From Lota lota (lineage: Eukaryota; Chordata; Actinopteri; Gadiformes; Lotidae): DNA of 64,000 nucleotides. Below the pieces are notes generated by a model. That model did no database searches. It was given only the letters and a program-made list of their open reading frames with translations, and was not told where the DNA came from. Shown in pieces: positions 40,647 to 52,253 of the stretch. Location: the NCBI GenBank assembly GCA_026745465.1, contig JACYXH010000172.1, positions 1,232,501-1,296,500 on the forward strand, in the 5' to 3' direction. The position numbers were made by a program, and so were the translations under genes. Positions within the stretch are counted from its first letter, which is position 1. The number at the start of each line of letters is the position of its first letter.

Positions 40647-41633
40647 TTAGAATATGTTGGCCTGGCAGGAGTCTGACTGCAGTATCTGCAGGGTGACAAT
40701 GAGTCTGATGGCCTTCCTGAACCAGGGGTAGAAGAAGGCGTACATGAGCGGGTTCAGGCAGGAGTTCAAGTACAGCAGCCAGCCCACCCAGAACCCAACC
40801 ACTTCGTTGTCCTGCCCCACAAATAACGGGTAATAGTATGGACAGAAGGATACGAGGAAGACCACCACCACCACGCCCAGCGTCACCGCAGCCTTCAGCT
40901 CCGACCTCCTGGCCACCGTCCCCGCCACCCGGGACGACCTCATCTGCCGTGTCTGGGACAGAGCGGCGGCGAACACACGGGTGTACAGTGCCACCACGAC
41001 GGACACGGGCGCCAAGAAGGTGACCAGCAGGTCCACCACCATTACCACCACCCCTACCTCCACCACGCAGTCCCTGTGGCATATGCTGTGCTTGCCAGGC
41101 TCTCGCAGGCTGTCCTGCACGATGCTGCAGTTGTAGAGGACTGCGCAGGCCCAGCACAGGCACACCGCCAGCTGCACCCGGCGCACCGTCACCTCGCTGG
41201 TGTAGCGTAGCGGCTGGCAGATGGCAACGTAGCGGTCCACTGATATCAGCAGGACGTTCCCCACCGATGTCGAGGTCAGCACAAAGGTCAGGGTGTATGA
41301 CGCGGTGCACGCCCTCTGACCCAGGTACCAGCAGGTTCTGATGAAGTGCTGGGCCATCAGGGGCATCACCAACAGGCCGATGAGCAGGTCGGAGCAGGCC
41401 AGGGACAGCAGCACCAGGTTAGTGGGCGTGTGCAGCTGGCAGAAGTGGGAGATGGAGATGATGACCAGCAGGTTGAGCACCACGGTGAGGAGCGCCACGG
41501 AGGAAAGAGCGAAGTACAGGAAGCTGGCCTGGGAGCGGGGACGCAGCGTCCGCCTGCAGGAGGTTTTGGGGAGCAGGGGGTAACAGAGGTCCACCCCCAC
41601 CCCAGCCACCAGGCTCCTCAGTAGGGGAGACAT
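40647..41633 (-). CDS. Trace-amine-associated receptor (teleost non-classical type), copy 1, intact
   Basis: Class A GPCR expected in olfactory sensory neurons, detecting amines. 328 residues from the ATG at 41633 (the open frame extends 7 codons further but without an ATG). TAAR hallmarks: N54 (1.50) in LTVVLNLLVI, HTPTNL and LACSDLL (D82, 2.50), CWYLGQRAC with the TM3 Cys C109, DRY at 133-135, P209 (5.50), TM6 SFCPYYY, W285/Y288, NPLMY and the TAAR fingerprint FYPWFRKA (301-308). Position 3.32 is T116, not Asp, while 5.42 is D201. This swap defines the teleost clade with non-classical amine recognition. The N-terminal glycosylation sequon seen in copy 2 is lost here (K23). Single coding exon, as in most TAARs. 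Confidence 0.92.
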   Translation of the reverse strand: MSPLLRSLVAGVGVDLCYPLLPKTSCRRTLRPRSQASFLYFALSSVALLTVVLNLLVIISISHFCQLHTPTNLVLLSLACSDLLIGLLVMPLMAQHFIRTCWYLGQRACTASYTLTFVLTSTSVGNVLLISVDRYVAICQPLRYTSEVTVRRVQLAVCLCWACAVLYNCSIVQDSLREPGKHSICHRDCVVEVGVVVMVVDLLVTFLAPVSVVVALYTRVFAAALSQTRQMRSSRVAGTVARRSELKAAVTLGVVVVVFLVSFCPYYYPLFVGQDNEVVGFWVGWLLYLNSCLNPLMYAFFYPWFRKAIRLIVTLQILQSDSCQANIF

Positions 41634-43182
41634 GGGTGAGAGGATAGGGAGCAACGACGTAAGGGAGTCGACGTGCAGAGGATGTAGGGATATTATTTTG
41701 GAAACTTTTCTACTTTCATGGATGCAGACCTATTGAAGTCATCTTTTGGAAAGACCATGTAAACAGCATATTCAGAATAGATATATTCATTAGTATATGC
41801 ACCAAGAAAGAGGTCAGAGGTGATAAATAGGTATTTTACTGAGTTGCTGCTTGCTTTCACAAGCAATGGCTGTTTTAGAAAATGTGTTCCCGGTTTTGGG
41901 ACAAGGTGGCTTCCGCTAGCATAGCTATGTAGCTTCCAGGTGAAGCACCTCAAGCTGCTTGTCCAGTTAACACAGCGCTCCTTAGTCCATCTGAACAGCC
42001 CAATGAGCTGGGACACATTCAGATACATTTACCTATTCAACCAAACTTTACTAATATGTTTGTTCCATTGTGATCCTTTTCTTTCTACATCAGGCCATAC
42101 TTCCACACTTAAACAAATCTTTGTTGAACATGAGGTCAGGATTTGGTTTCGACAAGACGTTATTTGGGTTACTCAGAAATAACACACACACACACGGGAA
42201 TTGATAGACGGAAAAACAGGTAAATCACGTGGGCTTGTCCACAAAGGAATTCGCTGGCACCTCGTCGTTCTTCTGGAAACGTTGTGGGCCACAGAGGAGT
42301 CTGTGCCACTTAGAGGTGTTACCATAACATGCTACACACAACACATGATGAAACCTTCATCAGCACATAATGTCATAATTATCTGCTCATTAATGATGGA
42401 GTGAAAAGAGTAAGTAGATCGAAAGAAATCTCTTAAAGTTACTTCAGCATCCAACATAAACAACGAACCACACAGAAGACGATACACTTTTATGTATTTT
42501 TACACAATGTACGATACAATAAAAGTACATATTTAAAAGAACGTAGAAATACAAGTGCAGGAGAGGGACATAAACCCCAGAGGCCTTATAAGACTCCCCT
42601 TCTCTAAAGCAGCAGGTTCTGTTTCACACGGGATATGACCAGACGACTAATCATTGTGATTCAAGGTACTAAAGTTTTCATGATAAAAAGAGCACATAAC
42701 TTAAAACCAAAACCAAAACTTAGAAAACAGGCCCATTTTCACTTTTTACAATCCCATGAACATTGAAAAATAAAAACGGCTAGTTTTTGGGTTGGTGTCA
42801 GGCCCATTGTTTTCTGTTGAAAACCTAAAACGAGAAAACATTTTCAGTTTATCCAATGTCCATGGACATTAAAACTCAACTGGAACAAAGTGGAATAAAC
42901 TGCTTATTTTTTGGTTTTGTGTCATTTTGATTTTTAAATTCAATCTCACGAATGAAGACCACAGCTGACTGAAATCAATGGAGAGGGTGAACCGGAAATA
43001 GAGCTAAAGCGTCAATATAAAAGTGAAATGAGTGAGAACTTTACTATCGGGAGAAAGGGGCGCTTTGCGAATTAATTGGTTTTTCTAGCTTCAGATTAAG
43101 CTAAAGTTAGCAAGTAAGTGTGATAAATAGTGAAAATAATTTAATTGAGTGGCATTAATTAATATATATTTTGGAAATATCC

Positions 43183-43209
43183 GTTATGGTATATTCCATA
43201 TACCATAAC
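43183..43209. repeat. Perfect hairpin, 11-bp arms (unit 1)
   Basis: GTTATGGTATA, 5-base loop, TATACCATAAC. Also present in units 2 and 3. Confidence 0.85.
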
Positions 43210-43364
43210 CAAGTAAAAAGCATCTATAAAGCCCCCCGCAAAGGTCCCCATCACCCACCGTGAAAGTTGTAACATTGACCTGGTTTAAATAATACTAATA
43301 ATAAAACAGATGGAGCTGCACACATCCACATAGACCATGGACTTAAACATAAGTCTCCTAGAAG

Positions 43365-43397
43365 CTTAACCCTCTCTCTGATGCAGAGAGGGTTAAG
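43365..43397. repeat. Perfect hairpin, 13-bp arms (unit 1)
   Basis: CTTAACCCTCTCT, 7-base loop, AGAGAGGGTTAAG; a second small stem (AATCTC/GAGATT) follows, then (AT)n. Conserved in units 2 and 3. Confidence 0.85.
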
Positions 43398-43427
43398 TTG
43401 CGCTGAATCTCTATCGAGATTAATTAT

Positions 43428-43429
<2 letters not shown>

Positions 43430-43472
<43 letters not shown>
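43430..43472. repeat. (AT)n microsatellite, unit 1
   Basis: About 43 bases here, about 57 in unit 2 (51505-51561) and about 18 in unit 3 (58985-59002). It is the fastest-changing site between copies. Confidence 0.9.
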
Positions 43473-43477
<5 letters not shown>

Positions 43478-44148
43478 GATAGCCATAATTATAGGTCTAT
43501 GAATGTAGTTTACCACCATGGGTGCAATAAAAGGACTGTGTGTGAGAAACGGAAATAGGCTGTTACCTCCGCCATGTCCACTTACATATACAGTGACCAT
43601 GATGACTTTGACAAAGATACCCGATTGTGATTGGTTCAACTGATATACATACAAAAGCTAGAGCTGCCAAAAAACGACCTTGGTGCATTGCTTTATCGCA
43701 GAACCGAAATATGTACTGGCACCTTTCACAATACAGGCCAGCAGAGGCCGCCGTAGTGGTTCAGTTGGTTGCAATCTGCAACATCACCTCTAGTTTCTGC
43801 TAAACACTTGAACTTTAAGCCAAATGGGAGAAGGGTTAAGTAACATTGTACATAAGGATAAGATGGGTTGTATTTTGTGGTGATTTGAGCTAGCAATCTT
43901 TTTTTTTTACAAATCACTATATAGAGTTGATGCTGGTAGTTTATTAAGAAGTGACTTTCGCTTTTTCCATTTATTCAATATTTTCCCTAATACTTTACAT
44001 TTGTAAACCAAGTCATGGCTAGAGAGATAAAAATGTCACCTTGAGTCAAGATTCAAGGACCTGACGATTTGCGACCTTGCTGTCAAGAGTTAATTGATGA
44101 TTTATATCCCTGAGTCTGGCAGATTTGACCGTTGACATGGTTATGGGT

Positions 44149-44161
44149 TGACCTTTGACCT
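44149..44161 (-). promoter_or_regulatory. DR1 nuclear-receptor motif upstream of TAAR copy 1
   Basis: Minus-strand AGGTCAAAGGTCA is a perfect direct repeat of AGGTCA with 1-base spacing, the consensus for HNF4, RXR/PPAR and COUP-TF. It lies about 2.5 kb 5' of the receptor start. An AGGTCA-6-TGACCT inverted pair lies 130 bases away (44293-44316). Function is unknown. Confidence 0.4.
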
Positions 44162-44292
44162 AATGAGAAATGTAATTTATTTGTATGGTGCACCCCTGGA
44201 AGTGAACTGAAAAACAATAAAGTATTTGTGAAAGGAAAGAATGTTGTGTTTAAATTATAATGACGTTAATGTTTCCTAAAAGGGGTTAAAGG

Positions 44293-44316
44293 GGAAGGTC
44301 ACAGGTTTGACCTTCC
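44293..44316. repeat. Hairpin with nuclear-receptor half-sites, 9-bp arms (unit 1)
   Basis: GGAAGGTCA, 6-base loop, TGACCTTCC; present in all three full units. Confidence 0.75.
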
Positions 44317-45045
44317 AGGTGATTCAAGTGGTTAGGGCTGTCATAAAAATAAACCTTTTTTTTAAGATATTACAGAGAAAGTGTTGTCCTTCAAAATAAA
44401 TACATGTCATAGTGTACAAATACAATGTAACTAACATTGCAACTAGCTAATAGCTTAAAATTACGCGACATATCTGTAGTCATTTTTTACCAATAGTGAT
44501 TTCAATAATGTTATCAATAAAATCACATCCTATAAATGATATATTCTACAAATAAAAAATGCCGGCCAGCCCGAACTGTTTATAAGAGTCATACTAATAT
44601 TTTACAGTTTGAATTTAGTATATGAAGCATGAAATTCTCCCCCCTATATTGGGAGGCTCTCAATCTTACACATTGCGATGTTTTACACATAAATAATACA
44701 ATCATTTGTAATATAAAATGTGTTCAGCAGTAGATCTGCTTGGATAAATTATGATAACATGATGATATTGCATCACTTAGACTTAAATCATCAGACAAAC
44801 CATAAACTTTGCTGTAAGGGCCATACTCCACCAGGGACACACGCGTGGACTGTGTTTGTGTGTATGTGTGTGTGTTCCCCAAGGCCAAGTTACCACGGCT
44901 CAAGGGTCACAGCCATGCCTGCCGTCATGGTCGCAAAGGATGGGGGGGGGGGCCCGTTTGACCACTTTTATATGATTGAGGGATTTCAACTCTACAAAAA
45001 TGATATGATTGGAGGCTCAAGCCAAACAGGAAGTAATGGAATTTA

Positions 45046-45068
45046 ATTGTTATTAAATTAATAACAAT
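45046..45068. repeat. Perfect hairpin, 10-bp arms (unit 1)
   Basis: ATTGTTATTA, AAT loop, TAATAACAAT. Conserved in units 2 and 3. Confidence 0.8.
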
Positions 45069-45235
45069 CAATCTTGGGGCTCTAGCCCTATAAGAAAGGT
45101 TAACAAAGCATAATCAAATGCTATATTGAAATGCATTGGAAACCCAGGCTGTTACCATACATTCAGAGACAAGAGATATAAACTTGGACCCTAACCCTAA
45201 CTCTACCCCCCCTCCCCGACCCTGGGGTCTGAGAA

Positions 45236-45268
45236 GGCCAAAGTTAGGTGTGGTGACTAACTTTGGCC
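45236..45268. repeat. Perfect hairpin, 12-bp arms (unit 1)
   Basis: GGCCAAAGTTAG, 9-base loop, CTAACTTTGGCC. Directly adjacent in units 2 and 3 is a 19-base palindrome GGCCTGACTCAGTCAGGCC, degraded in unit 1. Confidence 0.8.
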
Positions 45269-48084
45269 GGACTCAGTCAGGCCCTGGAACAAGTTTGTCA
45301 AGTCCCAGGGCTGTAGGTCCTTCCTATCTCCAAAACAGCCTGTACACCACATTCCGATCAACTAGATCTCATGGGCCACACTTCTTAGAGGACACACTTT
45401 CTGCAAGCGCTAGAAATCCAAATATTGGATAGGTCATTTCCTGGACCCATGGGAACACGTTTATGAATTTTGGCATCTCTAGCCATCCCAAAGGGGGGAA
45501 CAAGGGGCATGACCGACAACTGAAGAGTAAATGGGCTTAAAACAGAAGGAAGTTTCCAGTTCCCCATTTTCGGTAGGATGGAGGTGGAAATGCATGGCTT
45601 AAAGTGTGTAAACACAGCTGGCCTGTGAACAAGTTTTCAAGTTTGGGTTCAAAAGGTCAAAAGGAGCCTTCACCACGGCCCTTAATGAGATTATAAAAAG
45701 TTAATGTGCATTTCTTTCCTAACTTTATGGAATAGAGGTCTGATTCACAGATATGCATCTTGAATCGGTAAGTTGTAGGTCTGGGAAGAATTTAATCTCA
45801 AAATCGTACAAGCGAAATGCTGGGTGAGGCGCCACGAGATGGAGCATGTGCTGAGGCTATGTGAGTCACTTCCTGTAGGGCTACGGCCTCCTAATTGATC
45901 ATTCTAGTATACTTGAATGCCCTCTACCATATAAAAGACACCCACACCAGTGGGCCATGGTAACAATTCCCCCCTGTCCATATGGGGGAGGGTATGAGGG
46001 AGGGGTGCTTGTGGTCAGTAGGGGTACATCATACATACATAAGCAGCTTTCCATGATCAATGCACTCAACAACAGAAAAGGTCAATACACACTGAGGCTG
46101 AGGAATGCCCTCTCACACATGAGGGTAATGTGAGAAAGATAATGCATTGTGACAAATAAACGTGCCTTCTTAAATCAATGAGCTTGGCGTTTGGCTATCA
46201 GCTGTGTCACTTCTAAATCCGTCCGTGCTAACAAATCTCTCGTAGTGACGTAACTAGCCCTCAGACGAGAGGATTCCAAATAAAAATGTAGCTCATTGTT
46301 CAGAGAATAGCCTACCCCCATTATATTCCCTCAAAAGCGCAACGAGCAGTTCAAACCCATACAGTGATAAACATGTACCTAGAAACGTTGATATTGAACG
46401 TATTTTGGTTCCGAAACGTTGGATACAACGTATCTGTGGTTTGTAGAACGTTTTCTTCTGGCGACTGGGTTGCCATACAGGTAATACTTGTACAGCATTC
46501 AGAAAATGCGACTGCACTCTTTCTCTTATGCAGCTACTGAAAACTTTCAAATTAGTTTTCGGTCTCAGATTGTTACCTCTTACCGGTTTCCTTTTTGCCC
46601 AGGTGCACATATTGCAGTGACTTCCTGATTTGACAATATCTGTATTGTATGATTTATTCATTGCTTGAACATATGGTGGACTCTCCCCATGTGGTTGAGA
46701 GACTCAAACAATGGTTTGTACATTTCTCCTCATATCTGCTCTGCTATTACTTTATCTCTTACTTCTGTTCTGGTCATTATGATAGAGTCTTTGCCTCAGG
46801 TTTAATTAAATAACTGTGACCTCTGTAAATCAGGTGTATCTGTGATTGTTCATTCATTTATTATTTTTAAACACTACAATATACCACTCAACTGATTATG
46901 GTTGCTTCTGAAGATATCATTGTGTATCTAAATAAACTGAGGTTAGCCAAAGTGAAATATTTTTGTGGTCTAAAACCCGTACTTCATTAATAGTATTATT
47001 GTTGTAAATAATAATATCAGATATTGAAAAATATTAATATATTCATTGTTGTCCATTGGAAGTAGTGATTTAGTAGGGGGGATTGAACACTTTTGTGAGG
47101 CACTGTATGCATGTCCCATTCTCATTAAGGGGCTGAGGCCCCCTAAAAGTCTGATCCTAGAATCGACCCTGTGCCACAACACCTGATGAATCCCTTTATC
47201 AGTACATTCATCAGTACATCATTCATTATTATCTCCTCATTAATGATGTTAAAAAGTGAGTAGAGAGAGATCTCATTTAAGTTACTTAAGCTTTCAACAT
47301 AAACAATGAACCACAGAGAATACAGAACACGTTTTTGTTTATTTATTTTCACAATGAACAAATACAATTAAAGTACATCTTAGATAGAACATAGAAATGC
47401 AAGTGCAGGAGAGGGACAGAAACCCAGACGACTCCCTCCCCTCAAAGCGGCAGGTTGTTTCAAACAGGATGTGACCAGACAACCAATCATTGCTCTCCTG
47501 ATACATGTTTCTATAATTGAATTTCCCCAAAGTAACCCAGGCTCAGACAGATTATTGGAAAGCTCAAATGTCATTCAATGCCCAGTATTAAAGAACATAC
47601 AATCGTTATGGTTACTAAACTGTATTTTACAATGTAGAATGTTTGTACTTTATTGAAAACATATATTCAATCATAAACTTTAATTATATAATATTCATTT
47701 CACATTCTATTAAAGCTATACGTACAACTACAATTATACACATCTTACAATTTATTAAACGTTACAAATATGCAAATCTGCATTATTATAATTCTCATAC
47801 CTATACATTCATGTGTTTTCTTTTCTTATTCGTAATATCTAATTGCTAATCAATATAGCGTAAAGTGACATCATTCTATTTTCTTCATTTGTTGACTCAT
47901 GATGTATTTGATTATAATGTGCTGTGTCTAGAGTATTTTCAGTTAATAAGTTATCTGCTACACTGCATGGAGCTGGGGAATAATATACAAGCAATTCATT
48001 AATAAAGACTTTCTAATAAGAAAAACAAGTTTTCCTTTGTTCCTTAACCTCTGAAACACCTCAGATCCAATCTGTCAGTGCATC

Positions 48085-49071
48085 TTAGAATATGTTGGCC
48101 TGGCAGGAGTCTGACTGCAGTATCTGCAGGGTGACAATGAGTCTGATGGCCTTCCTGAACCAGGGGTAGAAGAAGGCGTACATTAGCGGGTTCAGGCAGG
48201 AGTTGAAGTACAGCAGCCAGCCCACCCAGAACCCAACCACTTCGTTGTTCAGCCCCGCAAATAACGGGTAATAGTATGGACAGAAGCACGCGAGGAAGAC
48301 CACCACCACCACGCCCAGTGTCACCGCAGCCTTCAGCTCCGACCTCCTGGCCACCGTCCCCGCCACCCGGGACGACCTCATCTGCCGTGTCTGGGACAGC
48401 GCGGCGGCGAACACACGGGCGTAAAGCACCACCACGACGGACACGGGCGCCAAGAAGGTGACCAGCAGGTCCACCACCATTACCACCACCCCTACCTCCA
48501 CCACACAGTCCCCGTGGCACATGCTGTGCTTGCCAGGCTCTCGCAGGCTGTCCTGCACGATGCTGCAGTTGTAGAGGACTGCGCAGGCCCAGCACAGGCA
48601 CACCGCCAGCTGCACCCGGCGCACCGTCACCTCGCTGGTGTAGCGTAGCGGCTGGCAGATGGCAACGTAGCGGTCCACTGATATCAGCAGGATGTTCCCC
48701 ACCGATGTCGAGGTCAGCACAAAGGTCAGGATGTTGGATGCAGTGCACGCCCTCTGACCCAGGTACCAGCAGGTTCTGATGAAGTGCTGGGCCATCAGGG
48801 GCATCACCAACAGGCCGATGAGCAGGTCGGAGCAGGCCAGGGACAGCAGCACCAGGTTGGTGGGCGTGTGCAGCTGGCGGAAGTGGGAGATGGAGACGAT
48901 AACCAGCAGGTTGAGCAACACGGTGAGGAGCGCCACGGAGGAAAGAGCGAAGTACAGGAAGCTGGCCTGGGAGCGGGGACGCAGCGTCCGCCTGCAGGAG
49001 GTGTTGAGGAGCAGGGGGTAGCAGAGGTCCACCCCCACCCCAGCCACCGGGCTCCTCAGTAGGGGAGACAT
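48085..49071 (-). CDS. Trace-amine-associated receptor (teleost non-classical type), copy 2, intact
   Basis: 328 residues from the ATG at 49071, the start shared with the other copies. The frame is open upstream to another ATG at 49191 (40 more residues), which lacks support from TAAR length and from copies 1 and 3. T116 at 3.32 and D201 at 5.42 as in copy 1; DRY, NPLMY and FYPWFRKA are intact. Differences from copy 1 include an N-glycosylation sequon N23-T-S near the N-terminus, ASNILTF in place of ASYTLTF at the extracellular end of TM3, and LACFCPYYY in TM6, so binding-pocket residues differ between copies. A candidate poly(A) signal (TTTATT on the + strand) lies several hundred bases downstream. 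Confidence 0.92.
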   Translation of the reverse strand: MSPLLRSPVAGVGVDLCYPLLLNTSCRRTLRPRSQASFLYFALSSVALLTVLLNLLVIVSISHFRQLHTPTNLVLLSLACSDLLIGLLVMPLMAQHFIRTCWYLGQRACTASNILTFVLTSTSVGNILLISVDRYVAICQPLRYTSEVTVRRVQLAVCLCWACAVLYNCSIVQDSLREPGKHSMCHGDCVVEVGVVVMVVDLLVTFLAPVSVVVVLYARVFAAALSQTRQMRSSRVAGTVARRSELKAAVTLGVVVVVFLACFCPYYYPLFAGLNNEVVGFWVGWLLYFNSCLNPLMYAFFYPWFRKAIRLIVTLQILQSDSCQANIF

Positions 49072-49132
49072 GGGTGAGAGGAAAAGGAGCAAGGAGGTAA
49101 GGGAGCCAACGTGCAGAGGATGTAGGGAGGAA

Positions 49133-49795
49133 CGGAGGCCAGCTGAGACCAGGGGTGAAGCCCTGGCAGCGTCTGTGACAGAATCCCTCATTGATACTAC
49201 GATTTATATCTCTACCTCCCTGTGATACTCATCAACCCCTCCCTACCCCTAAACACACACTTACTAACCCCTCCTTTCTCCCTCTTCATCTCAGTGTTTT
49301 TTTCATCTTCATCTTTCTGCTCTCCTCTCTTCATCCTCTTCCTCTCTTCTAACTTCTCTATGTGTCCAACCAGGGCAGAGGAGCATAGTAGCATGGGCCA
49401 ATCGTTGGCCAGCGATGGCAGGGATGTGTGCCAACACTGAGGGATGAGTGATTTGTCCATAATAATAGTTTTGATTGATTACACAATTGTACATATCTTA
49501 GTATCTCAGTAATAGTATATTATAATTGTGTTAAGTTCCTTGTGCGGTGTACTGCAATTGTGGGGCCTGCAACTACTTATAGATTATACACTATACTGAT
49601 GTTAGTTTAGAACATCACAAAGAAATGAACGTGGCCTTACAACAAATGTTTCAACAAACTCCACAAGATTAACATATTCGGATCCTCTGTAAATCTAAAC
49701 TTTGATGATTAAATAGAACATGGCTTAGCACTTTGTCAGAAACATTATTTCTGACAATTTTCAGAAATAATGAATAGGTGTATATCTATATTACC
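49133..49795. other. Unit 2-specific segment upstream of TAAR copy 2
   Basis: Present only in unit 2; in units 1 and 3 GATGTAGGGA continues directly into TATTATTTTGG. Contains a pyrimidine-rich stretch (49255-49365) and a perfect 12-bp hairpin, CATTATTTCTGA/TCAGAAATAATG (49743-49772). It may be the ancestral TAAR 5' region lost from the other copies, or an insertion. No TSD or TIR was identified. Confidence 0.6.
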
Positions 49796-51502
49796 ATGTA
49801 GACCTATTTAATTCACATTTGGAAAGACCATGTAAACAGCATATTCAGAATCAACATGTTCATTAGTATATGCACGAAGAAAGAGGTCAGAGGTGACGAA
49901 TAGGTGTTTTACTGAGTTGCTGCTTGCTTTCACAAGCAATGGCTGTTTTAGAAAATGCTTTCCCGGTTTTGGGACAAGGTGGCTACCGCTAGCATAGCTA
50001 TGTAGCTTCCAGGTGAAGCATCTCAAGCTGCTTGTCCAGTTAACACAACGCTCCTTAGTCCATCTGAACTGCCCAATAAGCTGGGACACATTCAGATACA
50101 TTTACCTATTCAACCAAACTTTATTAATATGTTTGTTCCATTGCGATCCTTTTCTTTCTACATCAGGCCATACTTCCACACTTAAACAAATCTTTGTTGA
50201 ACATCAGGTCAGGATTTGGTTTAGACATGACATCATTCTATTTACTTAGAAATAACACACACACACACGTGAACGGATGGACGGAAAAACAGGTGCATCA
50301 CGTGGGCTTGTCCACAAAGGAATTCGCTGGCACCTCGTTGTTCTTCTTGAAATGTTGTGGGCCACAGAGGAGTCTGTGCCACTTAGAGGTGTTACCATAA
50401 CATGCTACACACAACACATGATGAAACCTTCATCAGCACATAATGTCATAATTATCTCCTCATTAATGATGGAGTGAAAAGAGTAAGTAAAGCGAAAGAA
50501 ATCTCTTAAAGTTACTTCAGCATCCAACATAAACAACGAACCACACAGAAGACGATACACTTTTTTACGTATTTTTACACAATGTACGATACAATAAAAG
50601 TACATATTTAAAAGAACGTAGAAATACAAGTGCAGGAGATGGACATAAACCCCAGAGGCCTTATAAGACTCCCCTTCTCCAAAGCAGCAGGTTCTGTTTC
50701 ACACGGGATATGACCAGACGACTAATCATTGTGATTCAAGGTACTAAAGTTTTCATGATAAAACGAGCACATAACTTAAAACCAAAACCAAAACTTAGAA
50801 AACAGGCCCATTTTCACTTTGTACAATCCCATGAACATTGAAAAATAAAAACGGCTAGTTTTTGGGTTGGTGTCAGGCCCATTGTTTTCTGTTGAAAACC
50901 TAAAACGAGAAAACATTTTCAGTTTATCCAATGTCCATGGACATTAAAACTCAACTGGAACAAAGTGGAATAAACTGCTTATTTTTTGGTTTTGTGTCAT
51001 TTTGATTTTTAAATTCAATCTCACGAATGAAGACCACAGCTGACTGAAATCAATGGAGAGGGTGAACCGGAAATAGAGCTAAAGCGTCAATATAAAAGTG
51101 AAATGAGTGAGAACTTTACTATCGGGAGAAAGGGGCGCTTTGCGAATTAATTGGTTTTTCTAGCTTCAGATTAAGCTAGAGTTAGCTAGTAAGTGTGATA
51201 AATAGTGAAAATAATTTAATTGAGTGGCATTAATTAATATATATTTTGGAAATATCCGTTATGGTATATTCCATATACCATAACCAAATAAAAAGCATCT
51301 ATAAAGCCCCCCGCAAAGATCCCCATCACCCACCGTGAAAGTTGTAACATTGACCTGGTTTAAATAATACTAATAATAAAACAGATGGAGCTCCACACAT
51401 CCACATAGACCATGGACTTAAACATAAGTCTCCTAGAAGCTTAACCCTCTCTCTGATGCAGAGAGGGTTAAGTTGCGCTGAATCTCTATCGAGATTAATT
51501 AT

Positions 51503-51562
<60 letters not shown>

Positions 51563-52240
51563 CAGATAGCCATAATTATAGGTCTATGAATGTAATTTAC
51601 CACCATGGGTGCAATAAAAGGACTGTGTGTGAGAAACGGAAATAGGCTGTTACCTCCGCCATGTCCACTAACATATACAGTGACCATGATGACTTTGACA
51701 AAGATACCCGATTGTGATTGGTTCAACTGATATACATACAAAAGTTAGAGCTGCCAAAAAACGACCTTGGTGCATTGCTTTATCGCAGAACCGAAATATG
51801 TACTGGCACCTTTCACAATACAGGCCAGCAGAGGCCGCCGTAGTGGTTCAGTTGGTTGCAATCTGCAACATCACCTCTAGTTTCTGCTAAACACTTGAAC
51901 TTTAAGCCAAATGGGAGAAGGGTTAAGTAACATTGTACATTAGGATAAGATGGGTTGTATTTTGTGGTGATTTGAGCTAACAATCTTTCTTAATTTTTTT
52001 ACAAATCACTATATAGAGTTGATGCTGGTAGTTTATTAAGAAGTGACTTTCGCTTTTTCCATTTATTCAATATTTTCCCTAATACTTTACATTTGTAAAC
52101 CAAGTCATGGCTAGAGAGATAAAAATGTCACCTTGAGTCAAGATTCAAGGACCTGACGATTTGCGACCTTGCTGTCAAGAGTTAATTGATGATTTATGAC
52201 CCTGAGTCTGGCAGATTTGACCGTTGACATGGTTATGGGT

Positions 52241-52253
52241 TGACCTTTGCCCT
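52241..52253 (-). promoter_or_regulatory. DR1-like motif upstream of TAAR copy 2
   Basis: AGGGCAAAGGTCA on the minus strand, one base different from the unit 1 and unit 3 motif and still compatible with an HNF4-type site. Confidence 0.35.

Larger units (their letters stand above)
38333..45804. repeat. Segmental duplication unit 1 (7.5 kb, one TAAR gene)
   Basis: The unit starts at CGTACAAGCGA and repeats head-to-tail. Order along the + strand: about 2.3 kb of TAAR 3' flank, the TAAR gene on the minus strand, and about 4.2 kb of 5' flank with hairpins, (AT)n (43430-43472), a DR1 motif and a G run. Homology to the left ends abruptly at about 38,330, marking the array boundary. Apart from the receptor no gene is seen. 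Confidence 0.9.

Noticed and set aside
40606..41310. 234-codon minus-strand frame recurring at 48044-48748 and 56165-56869
   Set aside because: Alternate frame of the TAAR gene; Gly/Arg-rich composition reflects codon use of the real frame.
41693..42028. About 111-codon minus-strand frame upstream of TAAR copies 1 and 3 (97 codons in unit 2)
   Set aside because: No family recognised and it differs in length between units; treated as intergenic.
45187..45205. Telomere-like CCCTAACCCTAA
   Set aside because: Only two units, inside duplicated intergenic DNA; no interstitial telomere array.
45136..45432. 98-codon frame repeated with the same length in three units (53249-53545, 60663-60959)
   Set aside because: Conservation is expected from recent duplication; the sequence is Pro/Ser-rich, covers hairpins, and no domain is seen.
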